Assembly: GCA_035293805.1 (NCBI GenBank)
Contig: DATGMD010000044.1
Coordinates: forward strand, 223,461-287,460
Source: JAJPHF01 sp035293805
GTDB taxonomy: Bacteria; Chloroflexota; UBA6077; JAJPHF01
Reading direction: 5' to 3'
DNA: 64,000 bases
Shown here one piece after another: positions 17,094 to 25,023 of the stretch. The notes beneath the pieces are model-generated. The model had not been told where the DNA came from, did no database searches, and was given only the letters and a program-made list of their open reading frames with translations. Position 1 is the stretch's first letter. The number at the start of each line of letters is the position of its first letter. Position numbers and translations under genes: made by a program.

Positions 17094-17920
17094 GCGTGGA
17101 GGTGCTGACCGAGGAGAGCACCAGCCGCTACACGCGGGCGGGCGACGTGCGGCTGCACTACCACGAGGCCGGCAGCGGCCCGGCGGTCGTCCTGCTTCAC
17201 GGCGGCGGCCCCGGCGCCACAGCCTGGGGCAACTACGCGCGCAACGTCGCCGCCTTCGCCGCCGCACATCGCGTGCTCCTGCCCGACCTGCCGCAGTTCG
17301 GCAAGTCCGACTCGCCCGTGCTCACCGAGGACCGGCCGCTGGCGAACGCCCGCATCCTCACGGCGTTCTTCGACGCGGTGGGGGTCGAGCGCGCGAGCCT
17401 GGTCGGCAACTCGATGGGCGGCGCGACGGCGCTGGAGCTGGCCATCCACTACCCCGAGCGCGTGGACAAGCTGGTGCTGATGGGCTCCGGCGGGGCCGGC
17501 CCCAGTCTGTTCGCGGTGGTCCCCACGGAGGGCGACCGGCTGCTGCGCGAGAACTTCCAGCACCCGACGTTCGACAGCATGCGGCGCCTCATCCAGGTCA
17601 TGGTCTACGACGCCTCGTTCCTGACGGACGAGCTGGTGCAGAAGCGGCTGGAGAGCGCGCTGAACCCCGCCCACCGCGAGGCCCGCCGCCAGTCGTTCCG
17701 CAAGCCGGGCGAGCCGCGCGCCGAGCTAGAGCGGGTGCAGGCGCCGACGCTGATCGTGTGGGGGCGCGAGGACCGCGTGAACCCGTTCGACCAGGCGCTC
17801 GGCCTCCTCCAGGGCATCCGCGGCGCGCAGCTCCACGTCTACACCGAGTGCGGCCACTGGGCGCAGCTCGAGAAGGCCGACGCGTTCAACCGGCTCGTGC
17901 TCGACTTCCTCGACCACTGA
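17090..17920 (+). CDS. Alpha/beta-hydrolase, meta-cleavage-product hydrolase (BphD/MhpC-like)
   Basis: The 276-residue product has the family oxyanion motif HGGGPGATAWGNY (37-49), nucleophile S108 in GNSMGG, catalytic acid D228 (GREDRVNP) and histidine H256 (ECGHWAQ). This is the pattern of C-C hydrolases that split 2-hydroxy-6-oxo-dienoates made by extradiol dioxygenases. Its start lies inside the Rieske stop codon. The SBP gene follows 75 bp downstream. A second homologue is encoded at 42918-43820. Confidence 0.88.
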   Translation: MSVEVLTEESTSRYTRAGDVRLHYHEAGSGPAVVLLHGGGPGATAWGNYARNVAAFAAAHRVLLPDLPQFGKSDSPVLTEDRPLANARILTAFFDAVGVERASLVGNSMGGATALELAIHYPERVDKLVLMGSGGAGPSLFAVVPTEGDRLLRENFQHPTFDSMRRLIQVMVYDASFLTDELVQKRLESALNPAHREARRQSFRKPGEPRAELERVQAPTLIVWGREDRVNPFDQALGLLQGIRGAQLHVYTECGHWAQLEKADAFNRLVLDFLDH

Positions 17921-17995
17921 GGCCGCCTCGCCGGACGCGATCGCCCGCTCAAGCGCCGCGCCGGCCCGCGTCAGCCGCGCGCCAGGGAGTCAATA

Positions 17996-19129
17996 ATGGA
18001 CTGCTGCTCTTGGCCGCGCCTCGGCGCGCTGCTGCTCGCGCTCGTGGCGTTGGCTTGCGCGCCGAGCCCCGCCGCGCCATCGGCGGCGAAGCCGGCCGAC
18101 ACGCCATCGGCCAGCGTTCCGGCGGCCGCCGCCCCGCGCGCGCAGGCCGCGCAGCCGACCCAGGCCGCGCCGCTCAGCCCGGCCGTCCCGCTCAGCATGG
18201 CCGTCACCGGCCTGACCTCCGAGGCCGGCAGCTACATCGCCTACGACCGCGGCTATTTCCGCGAGGAGGGCCTCGACGTCGACCTCGTGCCGATCCGGAC
18301 GCTCGCCGAGCGGACGGCGATGCTCGCCACGGGCCAGGTCGGCGTCGGCGCGGCCAGCATCGACTCCAGCCTCTTCAACGCCGTCTTGCGGGGCATCGAC
18401 GTGAAGATGGTGGCCGCCACGTCCACGATCACGCCCGACTCGACCAACGGCGCCATCGTCGTACGGCAGGACCTGCTGGAGAGCGGGCGCTATCGTGAGC
18501 CGAAGGACCTGGGCGGGATGCAGGTCGCCGTCGCCGGGGAGGGCGGGGTCATCCAGTTCTATCTGGAGCGCGTGCTGAACCGCGCCGGCCTGAGCTACGG
18601 CGACGTTCGGACGTCGGTGATCCTGTTCCCCGAGGCGCTCACGGCGATGGCGAACAAGGCCGTGGACGCGTCCTACCAGCCAGAGCCCTTCGTCACCTAC
18701 GGCGAGACGCAGGGCATCGCGAAGCCGGTCGTCTACTCCGGCCAGATCTACCCCGGCAGCACGACTGGGGTGATGCTCGTGAGCCCCGTCTTTGCCCGCG
18801 ATCAGCCCGAGGCGGCGCGGCGCTTCGTCACGGCCTGGCTGCGCGGCGTCCGCGACTACTACCGCGCGTTCCAGCGGAACGAGGGCGGCAAGGAGGCGGT
18901 CATCCAGACCCTCACGCAGCACACGGACGTGAAAGACCCCGCGCTCTACGCGAAGATGGGGCTCCCCACCGTCGAGCCCAACGGCGAGATCGCCGTCTGG
19001 TCCATCGACGAGATGCAGGACTACTTCGTGCAGGCCGGCTCGCAGCAGCAGACGGTCGACCTGCAGCAGATGATCGACCGCACCTACCTCGACTACGCGC
19101 TCGGGCGGCTCGGCCGGCTCACGCCGTAG
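17996..19129 (+). CDS. ABC substrate-binding lipoprotein, NMT1/SsuA type
   Basis: This 377-residue lipoprotein has its lipobox cysteine at C21 (VALAC), an Ala/Pro linker to about 65, then the NMT1 pattern: YIAYDRGYFREEGLDVDLVPI, ATGQVGVGAASIDSSLFNAV, and the helix WLRGVRDYYRAF near residue 280. It is the third gene of a Rieske-hydrolase-SBP operon, so its ligand is probably the operon substrate. No membrane component is linked. A GGGAG ribosome-binding site precedes the ATG. Confidence 0.88.
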   Translation: MDCCSWPRLGALLLALVALACAPSPAAPSAAKPADTPSASVPAAAAPRAQAAQPTQAAPLSPAVPLSMAVTGLTSEAGSYIAYDRGYFREEGLDVDLVPIRTLAERTAMLATGQVGVGAASIDSSLFNAVLRGIDVKMVAATSTITPDSTNGAIVVRQDLLESGRYREPKDLGGMQVAVAGEGGVIQFYLERVLNRAGLSYGDVRTSVILFPEALTAMANKAVDASYQPEPFVTYGETQGIAKPVVYSGQIYPGSTTGVMLVSPVFARDQPEAARRFVTAWLRGVRDYYRAFQRNEGGKEAVIQTLTQHTDVKDPALYAKMGLPTVEPNGEIAVWSIDEMQDYFVQAGSQQQTVDLQQMIDRTYLDYALGRLGRLTP

Positions 19130-19149
19130 CGCCTGCCCGCTGCCCCAGC

Positions 19150-19500
19150 ATGGCCGAGCAAGCGATCGAGCGGGCTGCTGGCGTAGATCGCGGCGCCGCC
19201 CCCGGCCTGGTACATGGTGTCCACCGCCTGGACGGCGTTCGCGGCCGCGACGTTGCTGGCGAGCCGCACCCGCGCCCGCTGCTCCAGCGTCGGCTCTGCG
19301 CCCGCCGCCACCGTTTCCCACAGCGCCGCGGTCGCCTCGTAGAGGGAGCTGCGGGCTGCCTGGATCAACCCCTGCGTGCGCGCGATCTGGGCCTGGAACC
19401 CGCCCTGCTCGCGCGGGAAGAAGAACAGCCGAGTGACGGGGCGGCCCGCGGCGTCGAGGCGGGGCGTGTCGCCATCATAGAGCGGATCGCTGGGACCAGG
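19150..19500 (-). pseudogene. Remnant of an acyl-CoA dehydrogenase/flavin monooxygenase-like gene (C-terminal fragment)
   Basis: One minus-strand frame reads SDPLYDGDTPRLDAAGRPVT, followed by FFFPRE, a helix with QARIARTQG-type residues, and AAANAVQAVDTMYQAGGGA, ending SSPLDRLLGHA. This is the C-terminal helical domain of acyl-CoA-dehydrogenase-fold flavoproteins, including aromatic hydroxylases. No start codon, N-terminal or FAD-binding middle domain is present, and the frame runs on antisense into the end of the SBP gene before stopping at 19093. It therefore looks like the stump left by a deletion. Confidence 0.7.
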
Positions 19501-19591
19501 GCCTGGACGGTCGTGAGCAGGCGGTCGCTTGCCGCGGGGGGCGTGGACGTCGCGCCCTCGTCGCGCACGTCAAGCCCCCGCCGGGAATGCC

Positions 19592-19620
19592 TTGACTGGC
19601 CCGCAGCACGCGGCTACACT
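19592..19620 (+). promoter_or_regulatory. Predicted promoter of the LigAB pair
   Basis: TTGACT at 19592-19597, a 17-nt spacer and TACACT at 19615-19620, placing the start near 19627, about 33 bases before the first ATG at 19660. Confidence 0.6.
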
Positions 19621-19659
19621 GCCCCGTAATTCCACACGCCGCGAGCGACGGGAGCGCAG

Positions 19660-19938
19660 ATGAGCGTTTTCGCGGTCGACAAGTTCCTGCACCAGATGCG
19701 GGACTACGCGCGGTTGGCCCGTTTCCGCGACGATCCCCGCGCGGTGCTCGCGGACTACGACCTGACGCCCGCGGAGGCCGCGGCACTCGAAGCGGGCGAC
19801 CTGGCCGCCCTGCACCGGCTGGGCGCCAACGGCTACCTGCTGCTCGGCTTTGGCCACCAGATGGGTGGCGGCGACTTCCGCGCCGTGATCGCGTCGCTGG
19901 GCGAGGCGCCCGCCGCGGCGCGCGGGACAGGAGCGTAA
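19660..19938 (+). CDS. ligA: Extradiol dioxygenase small (LigA-like) subunit
   Basis: The 92-residue all-helical product matches the alpha chain of protocatechuate 4,5-dioxygenase: DKFLHQMRDYARLARFRDD, then LTPAEAAALEAGDLAALHRLGANGYLL near residues 44-70. This subunit shapes the active site of the LigB-type catalytic chain. The gene ends one base before the large-subunit ATG, a tight operon. The C-terminal dozen residues are Ala/Gly-rich. The symbol is by family; in other bacteria the same arrangement serves gallate or protocatechuate. Confidence 0.85.
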   Translation: MSVFAVDKFLHQMRDYARLARFRDDPRAVLADYDLTPAEAAALEAGDLAALHRLGANGYLLLGFGHQMGGGDFRAVIASLGEAPAAARGTGA

Positions 19939-19939
19939 G

Positions 19940-20767
19940 ATGGCGCGCATCGTCGCCGCGATGGCCATGGTCCACGGGCCGCGCATCACGGGCGCACCCG
20001 ACCTCGCGGGGCCGGACAAGGGCCAGCGCGTGTGGGAGGGCTTCGAGACGCTGCGGCGCGAGCTGGAGGCCGCCTCGCCGGACTGGGCGCTCGTCATCAC
20101 GAACGAGCACCTGACCAACCCGTTCTACCCTTACGTCTCGCCGCTGACGCTGGGCCTGGCGTCGCGGTTCCGCGCGCCGGCCGAGCGCTCCGCCGGCTTG
20201 CCGGAGCTGATCGTCCCGTCCGATGAGGCTATCGGCCGGCAGCTGCTCGACGCCGTCTGGGACGCCGGCGTCGACCTCGGCTACTCGCACGACCTGCTGC
20301 TCGACCACGGCACCACCGTGCCGCTGCACTTCCTCACCCCGCACCTCGATCTGCCGATCGTCCACATCCATCAGCTCACGAGCCGCGGCCCGCAGCCGCG
20401 GCTGCGCCGCTGCTACGCGCTCGGCCAGGCGCTACGCCAGGTCATCGAGGCGCGCCCGGCCTCGGAGCGCGTGGCGGTCGTCGGTACCGGCGGCCTCTCA
20501 CACTGGGTCGGCACGCCGCGGATGGGGCAGGTGAACGCCGCCTGGGACCAGCACGTGCTCCAGTTGTTCGCGGAGCGCCGCGACGACGAGCTGCTGGCAC
20601 TGACCGACGCGGCCATCGAGGCCGAGGCCGGCAACGGTGCGCACGAGATTCGCAACTGGATCACGGTTGCCGGCGTGGTGCCGAACGCGCCCGCCGAGGT
20701 CGTCAGCTACGTGGACCACATCCCCGCCTGGGCGCAGCAGAGCGTCCACGTACGCTTCCGCCTGTAG
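19940..20767 (+). CDS. ligB: Extradiol dioxygenase catalytic (LigB-like) subunit
   Basis: The product has 275 residues. The type II extradiol iron site is complete: H12 (MVHGPRI), H57 (TNEHLTNPF) and E236 (AHEIRNWI). The catalytic base is H188 (GLSHWVG). With the preceding small subunit this should form a protocatechuate 4,5-dioxygenase-like enzyme that opens the ring of a substituted catechol. If the Pht5-like protein at 691-1701 truly yields protocatechuate, this enzyme would be the next step. It converges on an SBP gene at 20845. Confidence 0.88.
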   Translation: MARIVAAMAMVHGPRITGAPDLAGPDKGQRVWEGFETLRRELEAASPDWALVITNEHLTNPFYPYVSPLTLGLASRFRAPAERSAGLPELIVPSDEAIGRQLLDAVWDAGVDLGYSHDLLLDHGTTVPLHFLTPHLDLPIVHIHQLTSRGPQPRLRRCYALGQALRQVIEARPASERVAVVGTGGLSHWVGTPRMGQVNAAWDQHVLQLFAERRDDELLALTDAAIEAEAGNGAHEIRNWITVAGVVPNAPAEVVSYVDHIPAWAQQSVHVRFRL

Positions 20768-20844
20768 GCGGCCTGGCGGGCCGCGATCGCGCCCGGCGCA
20801 CGGCGGTCTAGCGCCCGCGCGGAGTCTCCACCCGGCGCGCGGGG

Positions 20845-21981
20845 TTACTGCTTGGCCAGGATGCGCTGCAGCTCGTCGCGAACCGGACCGAGCCGCTCGT
20901 CGTTGTTCTCGTAGAAGGCGATGTCGATGCGGGTGAACTTCAGGCCGGCGTTCAGAAAGCGCTCGAAGTCCTGCGCCGTCTTCGAGCCGGGCACCTCGTG
21001 GTTGTCGGCGCCGTCCAGCTCGTACAGCAGGTCCTGCGCCTCGCGCCCCATGACGTAGTTGACCCACAGCTTGGCCGCGTTGGGATGCGCGGCGTTCTTC
21101 GGCACCGCGGCGTACAGCGGGACGAGCAGGGGCGCGTCGGCGGGGATGACGAAGTCGAGCGGACCGCCCTTGGCCTTTTCCACCATCGCCCCGTTATGGC
21201 TGCAGGCGAGCGCGAGCAGGTCGAACTCGCCGCTCGTCAGGCGCTGCATCTCGTTGCAGCGGATGAGCCCCGCGATCTGGTCGGCGAGCTGGCGCACGTA
21301 AGCGAAGGTGCGCTCCTCGCCCCAGACCTCCGGGGCGGCCACCTGGTCGAACGAGGCCGCGTACGGCGTGGAGGCGATGCGCCCCTTGTACTGTGGCTTG
21401 AGCAGGTCCTGCAGCGTGCGCGGCACCTCGTCGGCGCGCACGCGCTGCGTGTTGTAGGCGATGCCCGGCCAGCTCGACTGGTAGGCCACGGCGGCGCCGC
21501 CGCCCGCGATCAGCTCGGGGCGCTGGACGTTCGGAGCCCAGCTCGCCCAGTCCACCGGCTCGATTGCGTCCGCGTGCATCGCGGCCATGATGTGATTCGC
21601 GTAACCCACCTGGACGTCGGTCGCCGACGGCCGCCCGGCCTGGTACTCCTCCGCGATCCGCGCCGCCACGCTGGGCATGCTGGGACCTGGCGTAAACTTC
21701 ACGTCCAGGTTCAGTCCATATTGCCGGTTGAAGCCTTCGGCCAGACGACGAATGCCGTCGCTCCCGCCCATCGTGCCCTCGCCCCAGATGAGCGACAGCG
21801 CACCCTCGCGGCGGGCTCCATCGACGAGCGGCTGGAGCCGCGAATCGGCGGCCGGCGCGGCCCCCTGCACGGACGCTGGCTCCTGTGGCGGCGGGCGCCC
21901 TGCCCCCGATCCGCAGCCCGCCAGCGCGAGCAGCACGGCGAGCCCGAGGGCGCGCGTGAGTAGTCGGTAGATGAATGGCAT
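20845..21981 (-). CDS. Iron/extracellular family-1-type ABC substrate-binding lipoprotein
   Basis: This is a 378-residue paralogue of the product of 6749-7870. The lipobox cysteine is C23 (LAGC). Shared blocks include LVDGARREGALSL, EGFNRQYGLNLDV, EPVDWASWAPNV, LQDLLKPQYKGRIASTPYA and EEYQAGRPSATDV. Differences cluster between residues 240 and 290, around HNGAMVEKAKGG, where ligand contacts might diverge. It lies 109 bp downstream of the Rieske gene 22091-23254 on the same strand, the same Rieske-then-SBP order as at 61299/60075. Confidence 0.88.
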   Translation of the reverse strand: MPFIYRLLTRALGLAVLLALAGCGSGAGRPPPQEPASVQGAAPAADSRLQPLVDGARREGALSLIWGEGTMGGSDGIRRLAEGFNRQYGLNLDVKFTPGPSMPSVAARIAEEYQAGRPSATDVQVGYANHIMAAMHADAIEPVDWASWAPNVQRPELIAGGGAAVAYQSSWPGIAYNTQRVRADEVPRTLQDLLKPQYKGRIASTPYAASFDQVAAPEVWGEERTFAYVRQLADQIAGLIRCNEMQRLTSGEFDLLALACSHNGAMVEKAKGGPLDFVIPADAPLLVPLYAAVPKNAAHPNAAKLWVNYVMGREAQDLLYELDGADNHEVPGSKTAQDFERFLNAGLKFTRIDIAFYENNDERLGPVRDELQRILAKQ

Positions 21982-22090
21982 CTGTTCTCCTCCACAGGCG
22001 GCCGCAGGCCCGCGCTCGGCTGGCCACGAGCTACTGTTGCGCCGCGTGCGGCTGGCGGCCAGCGTCTCGGGTGCCGGCGCCCGCCGCGGC

Positions 22091-23254
22091 TCAGACCCCG
22101 CTGGTGGCCTCCAGGCGCGCGGGGCGCGTCCAGGCCTTGAGTGGCCGCCCCTCGCGCAGCGCGCGTAGCTCGCGCTGGTAGATCTTGCGGAGCAAGATGA
22201 TCGCGACGTCCGAGCGCCCCAGGCGCTCGTTGACGCGGTCGGCGATGGCGCCCTGCCCCTCCTGAGCGACGTGGTCCTGAATGTTCACCTCGTCCACGCG
22301 CCCCTCGACGTCCACGAGCCGCAGCCGCCCCGCCAGAATCGCGTCGGCCATCTCGCGCGCCGACGGCACGTTGGCGAGCGTCTCGCGGCGCGCCTGCATC
22401 TGCGCCAGATAGCGCTCGGCCGCCGCGCCCTCGATGTGGACCAGCCGCGCGTTGAAGCTCTGGTGCCGGTAGTCGTCCAGCGGCACCCGCCAGGCGACCT
22501 GGTCGGCCCAACCGCTCTCCGCGTCGTCCGGCGAGCCCTTGATGTACAGGATGTTCGGCATCACGAACGGCGTGACGCGCACCACCCCATTGGCGCGGCG
22601 GCCATACTGGCAGAGGCCGTACTCCGTCTCCTCGGCCGAGACTAGCGGTACGTCCCAGTTCAGCCCAAAGTCGGTAAAGCCCGACGAGCGGTGCGTGAAG
22701 TTGACGTGCACCTCGTCGATGCCGTTCTCGAGGCTGTTGAAGTAACTGCAGTGCCGCACGTAGGTACTGGTCTCCAGCACGCCGGGCGCCTCGAACTCGG
22801 GCCAGCGGGGCAGCGGCGGCGCCTCCTCCTCACCGAGGTAGGCGAATATCAAGCCAAGATATTCTTCCGTTGGGTAGCTCTTGATCCGCACCTTGGGGGG
22901 GAAGGAGGGGTCCTCGGCGGGCATCTCGACACACTGGCCGGAGGCGTCGTACGTCCAGCCATGATAGAAGCAGCGGAGGCAGTCGCCCTCCACCCAGCCG
23001 GTCGAGAGCTGCGTCCCCCGGTGCGCGCAGCGCGGTGCCACCACCTGCGGCCGCCCGTCCTCGCCGCGGTAGAGCGTAAAGTCCTCGCCCAGGATGCGGA
23101 GGGGTTTCGCGTGGCCGGGCAGCAAGTCGGCGGCCATGTACACGGGATGCCAGAAGCGGCGTAAGTAGCGCCCCCCGAGAGTATCGGGACCAACGTGTAC
23201 GTAGTCAGGCTGAGCGTGGGCACCCGAGGTGGTGGGTCCGATTGTGGTGTTCAC
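22091..23254 (-). CDS. Rieske non-heme iron oxygenase of the SBP-paired subfamily
   Basis: I choose the GTG at 23254, correctly spaced from GGAGGA; a nearer ATG opens a different frame that stops at once. The product has 387 residues with Rieske ligands C76-x-H78 and C95-x2-H98, and iron ligands D180, H183 and H188 (DEVHVNFTH). The RYLRRFWHPV and STGWVEGDCLRCFYHGW blocks place it with 8098, 51828, 54398 and 61299. The upstream truncated amidohydrolase overlaps its first 50 bases. A downstream SBP completes the repeated cassette. Confidence 0.9.
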   Translation of the reverse strand: MNTTIGPTTSGAHAQPDYVHVGPDTLGGRYLRRFWHPVYMAADLLPGHAKPLRILGEDFTLYRGEDGRPQVVAPRCAHRGTQLSTGWVEGDCLRCFYHGWTYDASGQCVEMPAEDPSFPPKVRIKSYPTEEYLGLIFAYLGEEEAPPLPRWPEFEAPGVLETSTYVRHCSYFNSLENGIDEVHVNFTHRSSGFTDFGLNWDVPLVSAEETEYGLCQYGRRANGVVRVTPFVMPNILYIKGSPDDAESGWADQVAWRVPLDDYRHQSFNARLVHIEGAAAERYLAQMQARRETLANVPSAREMADAILAGRLRLVDVEGRVDEVNIQDHVAQEGQGAIADRVNERLGRSDVAIILLRKIYQRELRALREGRPLKAWTRPARLEATSGV

Positions 23255-24149
23255 GGCATTCCTCCGAGCTGTCACGTAGATACATGGCACGGGCGAGTCC
23301 GGGCGATGGCCGAAACATCCACTCGGCGGTCAGGCGGCGCCGACGCGAGCGCGCGTAGGCCCAATCGGCCCGCAGGATATCGGGGCGCGCGGTGTGCAGG
23401 CGCGTCAGCTCGGACCGGCCACGCGACGCCATGCCGAGCGTGAGCAGCCCCTCGGTGCGCGGGCCGATCCACTCGCGCTGCACGCGCGCCAGGTCGGCGC
23501 GATCCATTGGCAGGTCGGGATCGAGGCCGTGGGGCGTGCCGTAGGAGAAGCGGGCGCGAATCCCCGTGTCCGCCAGCGCTTGCAGATCGGCGTCGGCGTC
23601 GGCCGGTGAGCGGACGTTGTGCGCCCAGTCGTGCACCGTCGTCACGCCCGAGAGGATCGCCTCCGTGGCGCCGAGCCGCACGCCGCGGTACGTGTCGTCC
23701 GGGCGGTAGGCCACGCCGAGCCGCATCGCCCAGGCGAAATAGCCCAGCTCCGGCCCCTCGTCGACCAGGTTGCGCAGCTGGCTGTTCCAGAGGTGCCAGT
23801 GCGTGTCGATGAGGCCCGGCAGGGCGATCATGTCGCGGCCGTCGAGCACCTCCGCGCCCGGCGCCGCGACGCTCGCGCCGACGGCCACGATCTCGCCGTT
23901 GCGCACGTGCACGTCGCCCTGCTCGAAGTCGCCGAGCGCCGGGTCCACGGTGAGCACGTACGCGCCCCGCACAACGAACTCGCCACGCCCGGGGATCTGC
24001 CCGGCTGGCTGCGCCTGGGGCGCGCGCTGCCCTGCTGGCGCGGGCGTAGCGGCCCGCACCGCCGCCGCGCGGGCCGCTACGCCCGCGGCCCCCAGCGCCG
24101 CCATGCTCCGCAGCAGACCCCGTCGGCTTATCGTGCCCCACCCGCTCAT
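23205..24149 (-). pseudogene. Truncated TAT-exported amidohydrolase
   Basis: Translation from the ATG at 24149 gives 314 residues with a twin-arginine signal (SRRGLLRSMAALGAAG, residues 8-23). The first part of an amidohydrolase follows, with the N-terminal metal motif H117-x-H119 (LIDTHWHLW) and a GVTTVHDWAHN strand. The homology stops near residue 275. The later metal ligands (two His and an Asp on strands 5, 6 and 8) are missing, and the frame runs about 50 bases into the Rieske gene. Typical relatives are about 450-490 residues, so a deletion has probably removed the 3' third. It is unlikely to be an active hydrolase. Confidence 0.7.
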
Positions 24150-24211
24150 CGGCCCCCCTCTACCCTGCGGCGGCGCGAGCGCGCTGGGCCGCTGGTCTCG
24201 GAAGTGCGCGT

Positions 24212-24217
24212 AATATA
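24212..24217 (-). promoter_or_regulatory. Possible extended -10 element upstream of the truncated amidohydrolase
   Basis: On the minus strand TGC-TATATT ends at 24212, with the TG dinucleotide typical of extended -10 promoters and no convincing -35. It would start transcription about 55 bases before the ATG at 24149. Confidence 0.35.
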
Positions 24218-24253
24218 GCACGGACGGCGTCGGGGCGGGCCGCGTAGGTGTTC

Positions 24254-24306
24254 AAAAAGCAGCGGCTGTCCTCGTGCGGCGCTGCGGCGCGCGAGGACGC
24301 CGCTGC
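24254..24306 (-). terminator. Intrinsic terminator (hairpin plus U tract) reading on the minus strand
   Basis: GCAGCGGC at 24259-24266 and GTCCTCG at 24268-24274 pair with CGAGGAC at 24292-24298 and GCCGCTGC at 24299-24306, with one bulged base and a 17-nt loop. On the minus strand the stem is followed by five T residues (24258-24254). It would stop transcription antisense to the isochorismatase-like gene before it reaches the amidohydrolase. Confidence 0.7.
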
Positions 24307-24396
24307 CAGAGTCCGTACTGCTACGCGCTGAGGGCGCGGCGTGGTCTCGCTGGCTGGCAGGGTGGATAATGAGCCGACCGAGCGCAGGAGGAGTTC

Positions 24397-25023
24397 ATGC
24401 CTGACTTTCCGCTAGTCCTCGGCCGATCCGCGCTGCTCGTCAACGACTTCATGCAGTGGATGATCGAGCCGTCCTCGCCCACCTACACGCCCGCGGGCCC
24501 CGCCGCCATCGAGCGCCTGATGCCGCTGCTCACGTTCTGCCGCGAGCAGGACGTCCCGACCGTGTTCGGCGTGCTGCCCGCCGGCGTCAACCGCCTCGCG
24601 ACCCCTGACGGGCGCCCGCTGGGCGCCGCGCTCTACCGCGTCGCCAACACGCTCGGCCAGCACCCGAACGACTTCGTATTCGTGAAGCCGATGCTCCCCT
24701 CGGGCGATCTCCCCGTCTCGGGCATGTGGCAGAACACGCCACTCGAGGCGTACCTGCGGGAGCGCGGCCGCGATACGGTGCTGGTCGCAGGCGCCACGAC
24801 GCAGTGGGGCACCGATACGACGGTGCGCGAGGGCGCGAACCGCGGCTACCAGGTGGTGGCGCTACGCGACTGCTGCGTCACCCGACCCATGGCAGACCGC
24901 GGCTGGGGCGCCTTCGAGCCCGAGGCGATCGAATCCGTCTTCTTCACCGCCTGGACCTACTGGTTCGCCCGCGTCGTCACCGCCGCGGAGGCCCTCGCCG
25001 AGCTGCGCGGTCAGGTAGCTTAG
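24397..25023 (+). CDS. Isochorismatase-family hydrolase without the catalytic cysteine
   Basis: The 208-residue product has the isochorismatase/cysteine hydrolase fold: D17 (LLVNDFMQ) and K97 (VFVKPML) of the usual triad are present. At the nucleophile position, where amidases have Cys, the sequence reads GATTQWGTDTT with Gly138. PhzD-type isochorismatases also lack the cysteine and hydrolyse vinyl ethers by acid catalysis, so this could be such an ether hydrolase or a non-catalytic relative. A GGAGGAG site precedes the ATG. Its stop overlaps the stop of the convergent SBP gene by four bases. Confidence 0.8.
   Translation: MPDFPLVLGRSALLVNDFMQWMIEPSSPTYTPAGPAAIERLMPLLTFCREQDVPTVFGVLPAGVNRLATPDGRPLGAALYRVANTLGQHPNDFVFVKPMLPSGDLPVSGMWQNTPLEAYLRERGRDTVLVAGATTQWGTDTTVREGANRGYQVVALRDCCVTRPMADRGWGAFEPEAIESVFFTAWTYWFARVVTAAEALAELRGQVA

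Noticed and set aside
24397..25023. Phenazine or enterobactin biosynthesis suggested by the isochorismatase fold
   Set aside because: No isochorismate synthase, DHB or phenazine genes are nearby; the family is large and mostly catabolic.
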